Source: Sphingopyxis indica
GTDB lineage: Bacteria; Pseudomonadota; Alphaproteobacteria; Sphingomonadales; Sphingomonadaceae
Direction of reading: 5' to 3'
NCBI RefSeq assembly: GCF_900188185.1
Contig: NZ_FZPA01000001.1
Location: 868,001-932,000 of the forward strand
Length of the DNA stretch: 64,000 nucleotides
This document shows positions 27,323 through 35,371 of this stretch, piece after piece (within the stretch, counting starts at the first letter, position 1; each line of letters starts with the position of its first letter). The notes under the pieces are model-generated. The model did not search any database and had not been told where the DNA came from. It worked only from the letters and a program-made list of their open reading frames with translations. The translations under genes were made by a program, and so were the position numbers.

Positions 27323-28614
27323 TCGGGCTTCCAGTCGGGGCCGAACTTCTTTTCCTGTTCGGCGAGCATCTGCGCGCATTGTTCCTTGAGATGCCACGGC
27401 ATCTCCTCGAACACATCCTCGAACATCGTCTCGAAGGGCTGGTGCATCCCATGCCCGAGAATACCGAGTTTTTCCGACTGTTTCTGGCTCGTCTTGACCA
27501 GCTCTTCGAGCTCCTTGCGGAGCGCTTCATGCCGCTCGTCATCCCATTCGCCCAGCATCTCGAGATGCTGCTTCAGCCGCGCGATCGGATCGCCGAGCGG
27601 CCAGGCGCTCGCTTCCTGCGCGGCGCGATAGGCGCTCGGGTCGTCCGAGGTGCTGTGGCCTTCGGCACGATAGGTGAAATGCTCGATCAAGGTCGGGCCG
27701 TTGTTCGTGCGCGCCCGGTCGGCCGCCCACTGGGTCGCGGCATAGACCGCCAGCGGGTCGTTGCCATCGACGCGCAGCCCGGCGATGCCATAACCGACGG
27801 CACGCGCCGCAAAGGTCGTCCGCTCGCCGCCGGCAAAGCCCGAGAAGCTCGAAATCGCCCACTGATTGTTGACGACGTTGAAGATGACGGGAGCGTTATA
27901 GACGGTCGCAAAGGTCAGCGCTGAATGAAAATCGCCCTCCGCCGACGATCCCTCGCCGCACCACACCGTCGCGATGCGGCTGTCGCCCTTCGACGCCGAC
28001 GCCATCGCCCAGCCCACCGCCTGCGGATATTGCGTCGCGAGATTGCCCGACACGCTGAAGAAACCATGCTCGGGCGCCGAATACATGATCGGGAGCTGCC
28101 GCCCGAGCAGATGATCGCCGCGGTTCGAGTAGATCTGGTTCATCATCTGGATCAGCGGATAGTCGCGCGTGATCAAAATGCCCTGCTGGCGATAGCTCGG
28201 GAACACCATGTCGGCGCGGTCGATCGCCATCGTCGAGGCGACCGACGTCGCCTCCTCGCCCGTGCATTTCATGTAAAAGCTGGTCTTGCCCTGCCGCTGG
28301 GCGCGGAACATGCGGTCGTCGAACGCGCGCGTCAGCATCATATGGCGGAGCATCTGGCGCAGGCGGTCGGGTGCGAGATTGGGGTTCCACGGCCCCTTCG
28401 CTTCGCCGTCGAAATCGAGCACGCGGACGAGCCCGTAGCAAAGCTCGCGCATCGCGTCGGGCTTCGACGCTTCGCCGGGGCGCGGCGTCGCCTCGACCGC
28501 GGGAACGACGATGTCGCCGAAGTCGGGGGTGTCGCCAGGCCGATAGCGCGGCTCGGGAATATGGAGCGACAGCGACGGCAGATTGCTCGCCGCTGGCGGG
28601 GGCGTTTCGGGCAT
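27319..28614 (-). CDS. bkdA1: branched-chain 2-oxoacid dehydrogenase E1 alpha
   Basis: E1 alpha (431 aa) binds thiamine diphosphate through WCGEGSSAEGDFHSALTFAT near residue 217, continuing to NNQWAISS, the GDG-N30-NN type motif with a conservative change. The long amino-terminal extension (about 60 residues, PGDTPDFGDIVVPAVEATPR) and the regulatory-type loop EGHSTSDDPSAYR near 316 favour the branched-chain type over pyruvate dehydrogenase. It is the first gene of the operon; an AT-rich upstream region with a palindrome precedes it. Confidence 0.93.
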   Translation of the reverse strand: MPETPPPAASNLPSLSLHIPEPRYRPGDTPDFGDIVVPAVEATPRPGEASKPDAMRELCYGLVRVLDFDGEAKGPWNPNLAPDRLRQMLRHMMLTRAFDDRMFRAQRQGKTSFYMKCTGEEATSVASTMAIDRADMVFPSYRQQGILITRDYPLIQMMNQIYSNRGDHLLGRQLPIMYSAPEHGFFSVSGNLATQYPQAVGWAMASASKGDSRIATVWCGEGSSAEGDFHSALTFATVYNAPVIFNVVNNQWAISSFSGFAGGERTTFAARAVGYGIAGLRVDGNDPLAVYAATQWAADRARTNNGPTLIEHFTYRAEGHSTSDDPSAYRAAQEASAWPLGDPIARLKQHLEMLGEWDDERHEALRKELEELVKTSQKQSEKLGILGHGMHQPFETMFEDVFEEMPWHLKEQCAQMLAEQEKKFGPDWKPE

Positions 28615-28655
28615 GGCATCGTCCCTTCGAGGCGCGAATCGCCGCGCCGTTATAT

Positions 28656-28665
28656 TTCAATTGAA
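28656..28665. promoter_or_regulatory. palindrome upstream of the dehydrogenase operon
   Basis: The perfect 10-base palindrome TTCAATTGAA lies 42 bases before the E1 alpha start, within the most AT-rich ~45 bases nearby (28650-28695). It is a plausible operator or part of a promoter. Related operons are often controlled by Lrp-type regulators, but no such regulator gene is in the window. Confidence 0.35.
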
Positions 28666-28708
28666 CGACATATTATTGCTTTGCGCATACCAATGCAATG
28701 GCTGCCGC

Positions 28709-29644
28709 TCAGACCGCGACGGGCGCGGAAATATGCGCCTGCGGCGCGTAATCCTCGACCGCGAAATCGTCGAAGCGATAATCGAAGATGCTCTCTGGAC
28801 GCCGCAATATCCGCAGCTTCGGCGCCCCGCCCGGCACGCGCTTCATCTGCTCTTCGACCAGTTCGGCATGGTTGAGATAGAGATGCACGTCGCCGCCGGT
28901 CCAGATCAGCTCGTGCGCCGTCAGGTCGCATTGCTGCGCGATCATCCGGGTCAGCAGCGCCGCCTCGAAGACATTGAACGCAAAGCCCAGCCCAAGGTCG
29001 CACGACCGCTGAAAGAGCAGGCACGACAGCCCGCCGTCGCTGCGGACATGAAACTGATAGGTCATGTGGCACGGCGGCAGCGCCATGCGATCGAGATCGG
29101 CGACGTTCCAGCCGGTGAAGATATGGCGGCGCGATCCGGGGTTGTTGCGCAGCGAATCGATCAAGGCAGCGATCTGGTTGTGCCCCGCCTCGGCGCGGCG
29201 AAAAAGCCCGTCGCCCGCCGGTTCGTAGCGCGGCCAGTTCACCCATTGCCGGCCATAGACCGGCCCCAGATCGCCCCAGGCGCGCGCGAATTCTTCATCG
29301 GCGAGTATCCGCGCCTCGAACGCCTCGGCGCTCACATCCTCGCCGGTTTCGCGGCGATAGCGGTCGAGCGGCCAGTCGGTCCAGATTCGCACCCCCTGCG
29401 CGATCAGCGGGCGGATATTGGTATCGCCGGTCAGGAACCACAAAAGTTCGCGCAGCGCGGTCTTCCAATAGACGCGCTTGGTCGTGAGCAAGGGAATCGC
29501 GTCGTCCGCGAGCGAGAATCGCATCGTTTCGCCGAACAGCGAGCGCGTCCCCACCCCCGTGCGGTCGACACGCTCGTCGCCTTCGATCCAGATGCGGCGC
29601 ATCAGGTCGAGATATTGCAGTTCATAATGGATGGATTCGGCCAA
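28709..29644 (-). CDS. thyA: thymidylate synthase
   Basis: ThyA (311 aa) methylates dUMP to dTMP with methylene-THF. RTGVGTRSLFGETMRFSL near residue 26 binds phosphate. ALPPCHMTYQFHV holds the catalytic cysteine, and FNVFEAALLTRMIAQQ and GDVHLYLNHAELVEEQM follow. It is the long form, with an insert of about 45 residues (YRRETGEDVSAEAFEARILA region) compared with the E. coli enzyme. The start is a TTG at 29644, giving MAESIHYELQYLDLM, with GGGAGCGAG just before it; no ATG fits. Confidence 0.93.
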   Translation of the reverse strand: MAESIHYELQYLDLMRRIWIEGDERVDRTGVGTRSLFGETMRFSLADDAIPLLTTKRVYWKTALRELLWFLTGDTNIRPLIAQGVRIWTDWPLDRYRRETGEDVSAEAFEARILADEEFARAWGDLGPVYGRQWVNWPRYEPAGDGLFRRAEAGHNQIAALIDSLRNNPGSRRHIFTGWNVADLDRMALPPCHMTYQFHVRSDGGLSCLLFQRSCDLGLGFAFNVFEAALLTRMIAQQCDLTAHELIWTGGDVHLYLNHAELVEEQMKRVPGGAPKLRILRRPESIFDYRFDDFAVEDYAPQAHISAPVAV

Positions 29645-29773
29645 GACTCGCTCCCGTGTTACTGGCTCTTTGCTAGGCCCGCCCCGCCCGGGCGGCAAGC
29701 GCCGGCGGGCGAGGGTCCGTTCCGGTTCAGTCGATGCTTGGCGGGCCGCGGTCCTCGCTCCCAAAAGGGAGCC

Positions 29774-30202
29774 ATGACAAAGGTCGACCAAATCGACGAG
29801 GATGCGGCATTGGCCCGCCCCGACGGCTTCACTCCGTTGAGCGCGGAGGACGAATTCGCTCGCCTCCTGCTGCGCCCGCACTTTGCGGTTACCTGCGAAA
29901 CGCTGGTGCTGGCGGGGTTCGATGCGATCGAGCGCCTGACCGCCGTGCAACCGATCGAAGCGACCGGCGCGGACCGGTGCCGGATCGCGCCGCACCGCTG
30001 GCGCGCCGTTTTGACCGCCGGAACGCAGCATGTTCTGATCGCCCACAATCACCCGTCCGGCGAAGCTCGGCCCAGCCGTGCCGATCTCGATTTCACGCGC
30101 AAAGCCGCCGATTTTCTCGCCAATCTGGGCATCGACCTGATCGACCATCTGATTTTCGTCGACACGGGGCATTTCAGCTTTCGCCGCGCCGGGCTGCTTT
30201 AG
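29774..30202 (+). CDS. stand-alone JAB/MPN (RadC C-terminal-like) protein
   Basis: A 142-aa protein that contains only the JAB domain of the RadC family. The metal motif is intact: AHNHPSG near residue 94, then SRADLDFT, and a glutamate upstream. Full RadC proteins are about 220-230 aa and have an amino-terminal helix-hairpin-helix domain that is absent here. Function is unknown; RadC itself is no longer believed to be a repair protein. RBS AGGGAG precedes the ATG. It is divergent from thyA, 130 bases away. Confidence 0.85.
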   Translation: MTKVDQIDEDAALARPDGFTPLSAEDEFARLLLRPHFAVTCETLVLAGFDAIERLTAVQPIEATGADRCRIAPHRWRAVLTAGTQHVLIAHNHPSGEARPSRADLDFTRKAADFLANLGIDLIDHLIFVDTGHFSFRRAGLL

Positions 30203-30305
30203 AAACCGCAATTGCCGCAATGTGGCGATTGGCGCTTGATGTTCGCCAAATGCGCGTCTAGAGGACCGCCCTGCCCTCGCGCCGGTCCGCCGGCGCCGGA
30301 TCGGT

Positions 30306-30382
30306 CGGGGAGTAGCTCAGCCTGGTAGAGCACTGTCTTCGGGAGGCAGGGGCCGGAGGTTCGAATCCTCTCTCCCCGACCA
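30306..30382 (+). tRNA. tRNA-Pro (CGG)
   Basis: Acceptor CGGGGAG/CTCCCCG, D-arm TAGCTCAGCCTGGTAGAG, anticodon stem CTGTC/GGCAG with loop TTCGGGA (anticodon CGG), T-arm GGAGGTTCGAATCCTCT, encoded CCA. Confidence 0.97.
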
Positions 30383-30429
30383 TTTCACCGCGAATATCGC
30401 GACATTGGCAGTTTTTCCGTCGTCGCTTC

Positions 30430-30458
30430 TTGTAACGCGGCGCGCAACATCCTAGATT
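30430..30458 (+). promoter_or_regulatory. candidate promoter of the small RNA
   Basis: TTGTAA (30430-30435), exactly 17 bases, TAGATT (30453-30458). Predicted start near 30465. It lies about 50 bases after tRNA-Pro in an otherwise empty gap. Confidence 0.5.
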
Positions 30459-30464
30459 GCCGGT

Positions 30465-30575
30465 ACGCCGCCATGGTTTCCCCCTTACCATCGCGGCGAG
30501 TGCCCCGTCAGCATGACGCGGGTGCGTCCTCCCTGGACCCTGGCCACCTCGTACCCCGGTACGAGGTGGTTTTTT
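30465..30575 (+). ncRNA. putative small regulatory RNA (SuhB/MmgR-like)
   Basis: The gap between tRNA-Pro and the amidohydrolase gene has a promoter-like pair, about 110 nt without a convincing frame, and a textbook terminator. The body contains pyrimidine-rich stretches TTTCCCCCTTACC and GCGTCCTCCCTGGACC. CCTCC motifs able to pair with Shine-Dalgarno sequences are the hallmark of the alphaproteobacterial SuhB/MmgR (alpha-r8) RNAs, which end in a similar hairpin just after such a motif. The family assignment is my inference from this resemblance; that a short RNA is made here is better supported. Confidence 0.6.
30544..30575 (+). terminator. strong intrinsic terminator
   Basis: Perfect 11-base stem CCACCTCGTAC / GTACGAGGTGG with loop CCCG, followed by six T. 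The T run overlaps the stop codon (TAA on the other strand) of the opposing amidohydrolase gene. There is no T run on the minus strand, so it works in one direction only. Confidence 0.9.
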
Positions 30576-31449
30576 ATTCGGCAGCGAGCAGCAGCGAATT
30601 ATCGCCCGGAAAAAGCTCCGCCAGTTCGGTCAGAAGCTCCGAAAACCACTGCGCCAGTCGCGCAGCACGCGCGGCGTCGGGGTAGCGATCGCCGCCCAGA
30701 TAGAGGGTGCGGTCGATCTCGATCTGAACCGCGTCGATCCCCTCTGCGGGTCGCCCGTGCGTCCGCACGATATGCCCCCCCGCATAGGGTTGATTGCGTC
30801 CCACAGGCTCCCCGAGTCGCGCGGCGGCCGCGATCACGCGTTCGACCAGCTCGGGATCGGCGGTCGCGCCGTGACGATCGCCGACGATCAGGCGCGCGCC
30901 ATGGCCCGCCTGTCCCGGCGGGATCGGCGGCATGCTGTGCAGGTCGATCAAGATAGCGCGTCCAAAGCGGTCGCGCACCGCCGCCAGTTCGCCGGCGAGC
31001 GCGGCATGATAGGGCCGGTGAAGCCGGTCGAGCCGCCATTCGAGCTCGGCCCGGTCAAGCGGGCGGCGCCACAGCGGACCGCAATGCGACAGGCGCGTCG
31101 GAACGACGCCCAGCCCGGCGCGTTCCTTGCGTCCCGGCGCCGAAAACTGCGGACGCAGCATCGGCGCGACTTCGCCCGGCGCCATCTGTCCTTCGCCGCG
31201 ATTGCAGTCGGCGACGGCGCGCGCCCACATGGCTCGCACCACAGTCGCGCCGCTCTGTTCCGCCCCGGCGGCAATCCTGTCGCACCAGCTGTCCTCCAGC
31301 CGCTCCAGATCCTCTTTGGACACGCGCGCCGCCGCCAGTATTTCGGGCGGATAAATGCGTCCGGCATGGGGGATGGACACGACGACGGGGCCGTCGGCCG
31401 CCGGACGGTTGACAGCGATTGCCGGGAGCGGGATGCTGGGGCGCGCCAT
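30574..31449 (-). CDS. N-formylglutamate amidohydrolase family protein
   Basis: A 291-aa FGase-family enzyme; the type reaction is N-formylglutamate to glutamate and formate at the end of one histidine breakdown route. VVVSIPHAGRIYPPEIL near residue 20 and ILIDLHSMPPIPPGQAG near 165 are the metal-binding signatures, and HIVRTHGRP follows. The ATG at 31449 (MARPSIPLPAIAVN) is the family start. No other hut gene is nearby. It is divergent from cpdR, a pairing seen in other alphaproteobacteria, so the real role may not be histidine catabolism. Confidence 0.88.
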   Translation of the reverse strand: MARPSIPLPAIAVNRPAADGPVVVSIPHAGRIYPPEILAAARVSKEDLERLEDSWCDRIAAGAEQSGATVVRAMWARAVADCNRGEGQMAPGEVAPMLRPQFSAPGRKERAGLGVVPTRLSHCGPLWRRPLDRAELEWRLDRLHRPYHAALAGELAAVRDRFGRAILIDLHSMPPIPPGQAGHGARLIVGDRHGATADPELVERVIAAAARLGEPVGRNQPYAGGHIVRTHGRPAEGIDAVQIEIDRTLYLGGDRYPDAARAARLAQWFSELLTELAELFPGDNSLLLAAE

Positions 31450-31592
31450 CAGAGAGGGGTGGCAAAAAACGGACCGCGAATCCAGTCGTCCTCGCCAATT
31501 TGTTAAATCTCTGCCGCTATGACGGCGCTTCGAAACGAGGGATACGCCGCCCATTGTGCCGGCGCAAAAACGATCAAAGGCTTCTTTTTCGA

Positions 31593-31970
31593 ATGATTCG
31601 CATCTTGCTGGCCGAGGACGATGACGTGATGCGCGAATATCTGTCGCGCGCGCTGACGAGTGCCGGCTATCACGTCACCGCCGTCGATCGCGGAACCGAA
31701 GCCGTCCCCTATATCGATTCGGGAACGTTTGACCTGCTGCTGTCGGACATCGTGATGCCCGAGATGGACGGAATCGAGCTGGCCCAGCACACCGCCAGGG
31801 TGGCGCCGCAGACGCAGGTGATGTTCATCACCGGTTTCGCCGCAGTGTCGCTGCGCGCCGAGGAAAATGTGCCGCAGGCGAAGCTGCTGTCCAAGCCCTT
31901 CCACCTCAAGGATCTGGTGCGCGAGGTCGATGCATTGTTCGACAGTGCCGACCGGTCGCACCAACAATAA
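31593..31970 (+). CDS. cpdR: CpdR-type single-domain response regulator
   Basis: A 125-aa receiver domain with no output domain. The acidic pocket is LLAEDDDVM (residues 5-13), the phosphorylated aspartate is in LLLSDIVMPEMDG near residue 51, and VMFITGFAAVSLRA and the lysine in LLSKPFHL complete the site. FITGFAAV and SDIVMP match CpdR, which in Caulobacter localises ClpXP and promotes CtrA degradation when unphosphorylated; the phosphodonor there is ChpT. The assignment rests on these motifs and on the neighbouring amidohydrolase. Confidence 0.88.
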   Translation: MIRILLAEDDDVMREYLSRALTSAGYHVTAVDRGTEAVPYIDSGTFDLLLSDIVMPEMDGIELAQHTARVAPQTQVMFITGFAAVSLRAEENVPQAKLLSKPFHLKDLVREVDALFDSADRSHQQ

Positions 31971-32043
31971 TCGCATTTCGTCGCGCGGGGGGCTTGCCAG
32001 CCCGCGTGGAGGCCTTTAAGGGGCGCGTCACCCCGAAACGTGT

Positions 32044-32118
32044 GGGCGTGTAGCTCAGTGGTAGAGCACTGTGTTGACATCGCAGGGGTCGCAAGTTCAA
32101 TCCTTGCCACGCCCACCA
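32044..32118 (+). tRNA. tRNA-Val (GAC)
   Basis: Acceptor GGGCGTG/CACGCCC, D-arm TAGCTCAGTGGTAGAGC, anticodon stem CTGTG/CGCAG with loop TTGACAT (anticodon GAC), T-arm GCAAGTTCAATCCTTGC, encoded CCA. Confidence 0.97.
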
Positions 32119-32157
32119 TTTTCTTCCCTTACCGTCGTTTCGAACCGCCTTCGCGGA

Positions 32158-32724
32158 TCAGCCCCCGCTCGCGAGGCGCGAGCGCAGCCCTTGCAGTTCG
32201 CGCGGCGACAGCGGCGCCAGCGCGCGCGCCGGCTTGCCCTTGCGCAGCCTTGCCCGGTCCTTTTCGGAAGGCTCGATGCGGCGCACGCGCACCGCGGCAT
32301 GACCCTGGGCGCGAATGCCGAGCTCTTCGGCGGCGCCCTTCGACAGGTCGATGATCCGCCCGCGCCCCGCAAACGGCCCGCGATCGTTCACCCGAACGAC
32401 GATCCGGCGCCCCGTATCGAGCGAGGTGACCTCGACATAGGTCGGCAGGGGCAGCGTGGTGTGCGCCGCGGTGATCCAGCCGGCGCGAAACTTCTCGCCA
32501 TTTGCGGTGCGGTTGCCCGATTCATTGCCGTACCAGCTCGCATAGCCGACCGCGTCATAGGCGGGCGCCGCCGCGGGCACATAGGTCGTGCCGCGCACGG
32601 TATAAGGTGGGCCCACTCTGACCGGCGTGTCTGCGACGGGGCGGTAATGGCCGCCCGCGCAGGCCGCGAGCGTCAAAACCGCCAGCGCCGCGCTTGCCGA
32701 CCGGATAAGCCATCGTCCCCGCAT
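32158..32724 (-). CDS. rlpA: septal ring lytic transglycosylase RlpA family lipoprotein
   Basis: A 188-aa lipoprotein: MRGRWLIRSASAALAVLTLA then the lipobox LAACAG. The double-psi beta-barrel domain carries GYASWYGNESGNRTANGEKF near residue 70 and VVRVNDRGPFAGRGRIIDLS near 119, which include the catalytic aspartate region. RlpA cleaves denuded glycan strands at the septum. The SPOR domain found in longer RlpA proteins is missing; instead a short basic tail follows. It is divergent from the UvrD-family helicase gene. Confidence 0.9.
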   Translation of the reverse strand: MRGRWLIRSASAALAVLTLAACAGGHYRPVADTPVRVGPPYTVRGTTYVPAAAPAYDAVGYASWYGNESGNRTANGEKFRAGWITAAHTTLPLPTYVEVTSLDTGRRIVVRVNDRGPFAGRGRIIDLSKGAAEELGIRAQGHAAVRVRRIEPSEKDRARLRKGKPARALAPLSPRELQGLRSRLASGG

Positions 32725-32842
32725 CGCCGCGACCGTAGATCGTCGAACGGCCGATGGGAAGCCCGCGCAGACGCCGCGCCGCGCGCTTCGTCCCGTCGTC
32801 GCGCACTGGACAGCGCGCACGCTGTTCCCTAATCGTTCGCGC

Positions 32843-35155
32843 GTGAACGACCTCCCCGCCTCGCCGCCCGACATCCCGTCCCCCGACCCCTCGGACCCGC
32901 CCTATCTGCGCGGACTGAACGGCCCGCAGCGGCAGGCGGTGCTCACGACCGAAGGCCCGGTGCTGATGCTCGCCGGCGCGGGCACGGGCAAGACCGCGGC
33001 GCTGACCGCGCGGCTCGCGCACATCATCGCGACGCGGCGCGCATGGCCCTCCGAAATCCTCGCGGTCACCTTCACCAACAAGGCGGCGCGCGAGATGCGC
33101 GAGCGTATCGGGCGGATGATCGGCGACGCGGTCGAGGGGATGCCGTGGCTCGGCACCTTTCACAGCATCTGCGCGAAGATGCTGCGCCGCCATGCCGAAC
33201 TCGTCGGCCTGCAGAGCAATTTCACGATCCTCGATACCGATGACCAGCTTCGCGTCTTGAAGCAGTTGATCCAGGCCGACGGGCTCGACGAAAAGCGCTG
33301 GCCCGCGCGCCAGCTCGCGGGGCTGATCGACAAGTGGAAGAATCGCGGGCTGACCCCCGCCGACCTCGATGCCGCCGACAGGGAAGCCTATGCCGACGGC
33401 AAGGGGCAGCATTTCTATGCGCTCTATCAGGCGCGGCTGAAGACGCTCAATGCCTGCGACTTCGGCGACCTCCTGCTCCACATGCTCGTCATCCTGAAAA
33501 CGCACCGCGACGTGCTCGAACATTATCAGCAGCGTTTCAAATATATCCTCGTCGACGAATATCAGGACACCAACGCCAGCCAATATCTCTGGCTGCGGCT
33601 GCTCGCGCAGGCGCGCAAGAATATCTGCTGCGTCGGCGACGACGACCAGTCGATCTATTCGTGGCGCGGTGCCGAGGTCGCGAACATATTGCGCTTCGAA
33701 AAGGATTTCCCCGGCGCGACGGTGATCCGCCTCGAACAGAATTACCGCTCGACGCCGCAGATCCTCGCCGCGGCGTCGGCGCTGATCGCGCAGAACTCGG
33801 ACCGCCTCGGCAAGACGCTGTGGACCGAGCTCGATGCTGGCGACAAGGTCCGCGTCGTCGGCGTATGGGACGGGCCCGAGGAAGCGCGGCGGATCGGCGA
33901 AGAACTCGAAGACCTCCAGCGCCAGAACATTTCGCTCGACCGCGCCGCGATCCTCGTCCGCGCGCAGTTCCAGACGGCAGATTTTGAAGAGCGCTTCACC
34001 CGGATCGGGATGCCTTATCGCATTCACGGCGGCCGACGTTTCTGGGATCGCGCGCATACGCGAGACGTGACGGCCTATCTTCGCGTTGTCGATCAACCTG
34101 CGGACGATCTCGCTTTCGAACGAATTGTCAACACGCCCAAGCGCGGGTTGGGCGACAAGAGCGTTGCAACGCTGTCACAAATCGCACGCGGTCAACGTAT
34201 CTCGCTTTCGTCCGCTGCCACATTCGTCGCCAACACCGATGAACTGCCGCAGCGCGCGCGCAGCACGCTGGCTCGCCTCACCGGTGATTTTGAACGATGG
34301 CGAGAAAAACGGGATCAATTGAGTCCCAGTGAACTGGCCGAACTCGTCATGGAAGAGTCGGGCTATATAGCAATGCTGAAAGCCGATCGCTCCATCGAAG
34401 CGGCGGGTCGACTAGAGGATTTGCAGCAAATTCCCCGTTTAATGGAGGAATATGAAACCCTTGAAGCCTTCCTCGAACATATCAGCCTGGTCACGGCCGC
34501 CGATCAGGAGGCGACGCAGGAACAGGTCACGATCATGACGATTCACGCCGCCAAGGGCCTCGAATTCGACCATGTCTTCCTTGCGGGCTGGGAGGACGGC
34601 GTCTTCCCGTCGCAGCGCGCGATGGACGAGGGCGGGACTGCGAGCCTCGAAGAGGAACGCCGCCTCGCCTATGTCGCGATCACCCGCGCCCGCCAGCGCG
34701 CGAGCATCTATCATGCGGCCAACCGGCGCATCTATGGCCAGTGGATGAGCAGCATCCCGAGCCGCTTCATCGCCGAAATTCCGCCCGAGCATGTGGAGAG
34801 CGAGAACAGCTTCGGCGGCGGGCAAAGCCTGTGGCGCGCCAACTGGTCGGCGCAGGGCGATCCCTTCGCGCATGTTGCCGAGCGCAACCCCGCGCGCACG
34901 ATGACGCGCGGCCCCGCGTGGCAGCGCGCGGTCGCGCAATCCTCGACGATCACCCGCGCGCCCGCGCCGTCGGAAAAAGGCCCCGCCGCCTCGGTCGGCG
35001 CCAAACCGCGCAGCGATCTCGCGATCGGCATGCGCGTCTTCCACGAAAAATTCGGCTATGGCGAGATCATGGACATCGACGGCAACAAGCTGGAGGTCGA
35101 GTTCGACCAGGCGGGCCCGAAGCGCGTCCTCGATGGCTTCGTGCGTGCGGCCTGA
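32843..35155 (+). CDS. UvrD/PcrA-type 3'-5' DNA helicase
   Basis: A 770-aa superfamily 1A helicase for repair and fork restart. In order: Q-motif region LNGPQRQAVL near 30, Walker A AGAGTGKTAALTARL near 50, LVDEYQDTNASQYLWLRLLA near 236, GDDDQSIYSWRGA near 268, QNYRSTPQILAAA near 300, TIHAAKGLEFDHVFLAGWED near 565 and YVAITRARQRASIYHA near 611. The carboxy end has the RNA-polymerase-binding Tudor-like segment GMRVFHEKFGYGEIMDIDG. The start is a GTG. The part from about 33970 to 34470 (residues ~376-542, domain 2) has clearly lower GC and rarer codons than the rest. Confidence 0.95.
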   Translation: MNDLPASPPDIPSPDPSDPPYLRGLNGPQRQAVLTTEGPVLMLAGAGTGKTAALTARLAHIIATRRAWPSEILAVTFTNKAAREMRERIGRMIGDAVEGMPWLGTFHSICAKMLRRHAELVGLQSNFTILDTDDQLRVLKQLIQADGLDEKRWPARQLAGLIDKWKNRGLTPADLDAADREAYADGKGQHFYALYQARLKTLNACDFGDLLLHMLVILKTHRDVLEHYQQRFKYILVDEYQDTNASQYLWLRLLAQARKNICCVGDDDQSIYSWRGAEVANILRFEKDFPGATVIRLEQNYRSTPQILAAASALIAQNSDRLGKTLWTELDAGDKVRVVGVWDGPEEARRIGEELEDLQRQNISLDRAAILVRAQFQTADFEERFTRIGMPYRIHGGRRFWDRAHTRDVTAYLRVVDQPADDLAFERIVNTPKRGLGDKSVATLSQIARGQRISLSSAATFVANTDELPQRARSTLARLTGDFERWREKRDQLSPSELAELVMEESGYIAMLKADRSIEAAGRLEDLQQIPRLMEEYETLEAFLEHISLVTAADQEATQEQVTIMTIHAAKGLEFDHVFLAGWEDGVFPSQRAMDEGGTASLEEERRLAYVAITRARQRASIYHAANRRIYGQWMSSIPSRFIAEIPPEHVESENSFGGGQSLWRANWSAQGDPFAHVAERNPARTMTRGPAWQRAVAQSSTITRAPAPSEKGPAASVGAKPRSDLAIGMRVFHEKFGYGEIMDIDGNKLEVEFDQAGPKRVLDGFVRAA

Positions 35156-35201
35156 AGCTGTGCCGCGTCGATACGTTTTGATTTGGAACCGGAAGGGTCG
35201 C

Positions 35202-35277
35202 TGGTGGAGCCGAGGGGAATCGAACCCCTGACCTCTGCAGTGCGATTGCAGCGCTCTCCCATCTGAGCTACGGCCCC
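35202..35277 (-). tRNA. tRNA-Ala (CGC)
   Basis: On the minus strand: acceptor GGGGCCG/CGGCTCC, D-arm TAGCTCAGATGGGAGAGC, anticodon stem CTGCA/TGCAG with loop ATCGCAC (anticodon CGC), T-arm CAGGGGTTCGATTCCCCTC, encoded CCA. Confidence 0.96.
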
Positions 35278-35371
35278 GCGACCGGGCGGCTCTTAACGAG
35301 CCCGCCCGGCGGTGGCAACGGCTTTTCTGACCATCGGGCCGTCCGCCGCATAAAAAGTGGGGGTGAGAGAT

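Noticed and set aside
30574..31449. Histidine utilisation operon
   Set aside because: Only the N-formylglutamate amidohydrolase-like gene is present; no hutH, hutU, hutI or regulator is nearby.
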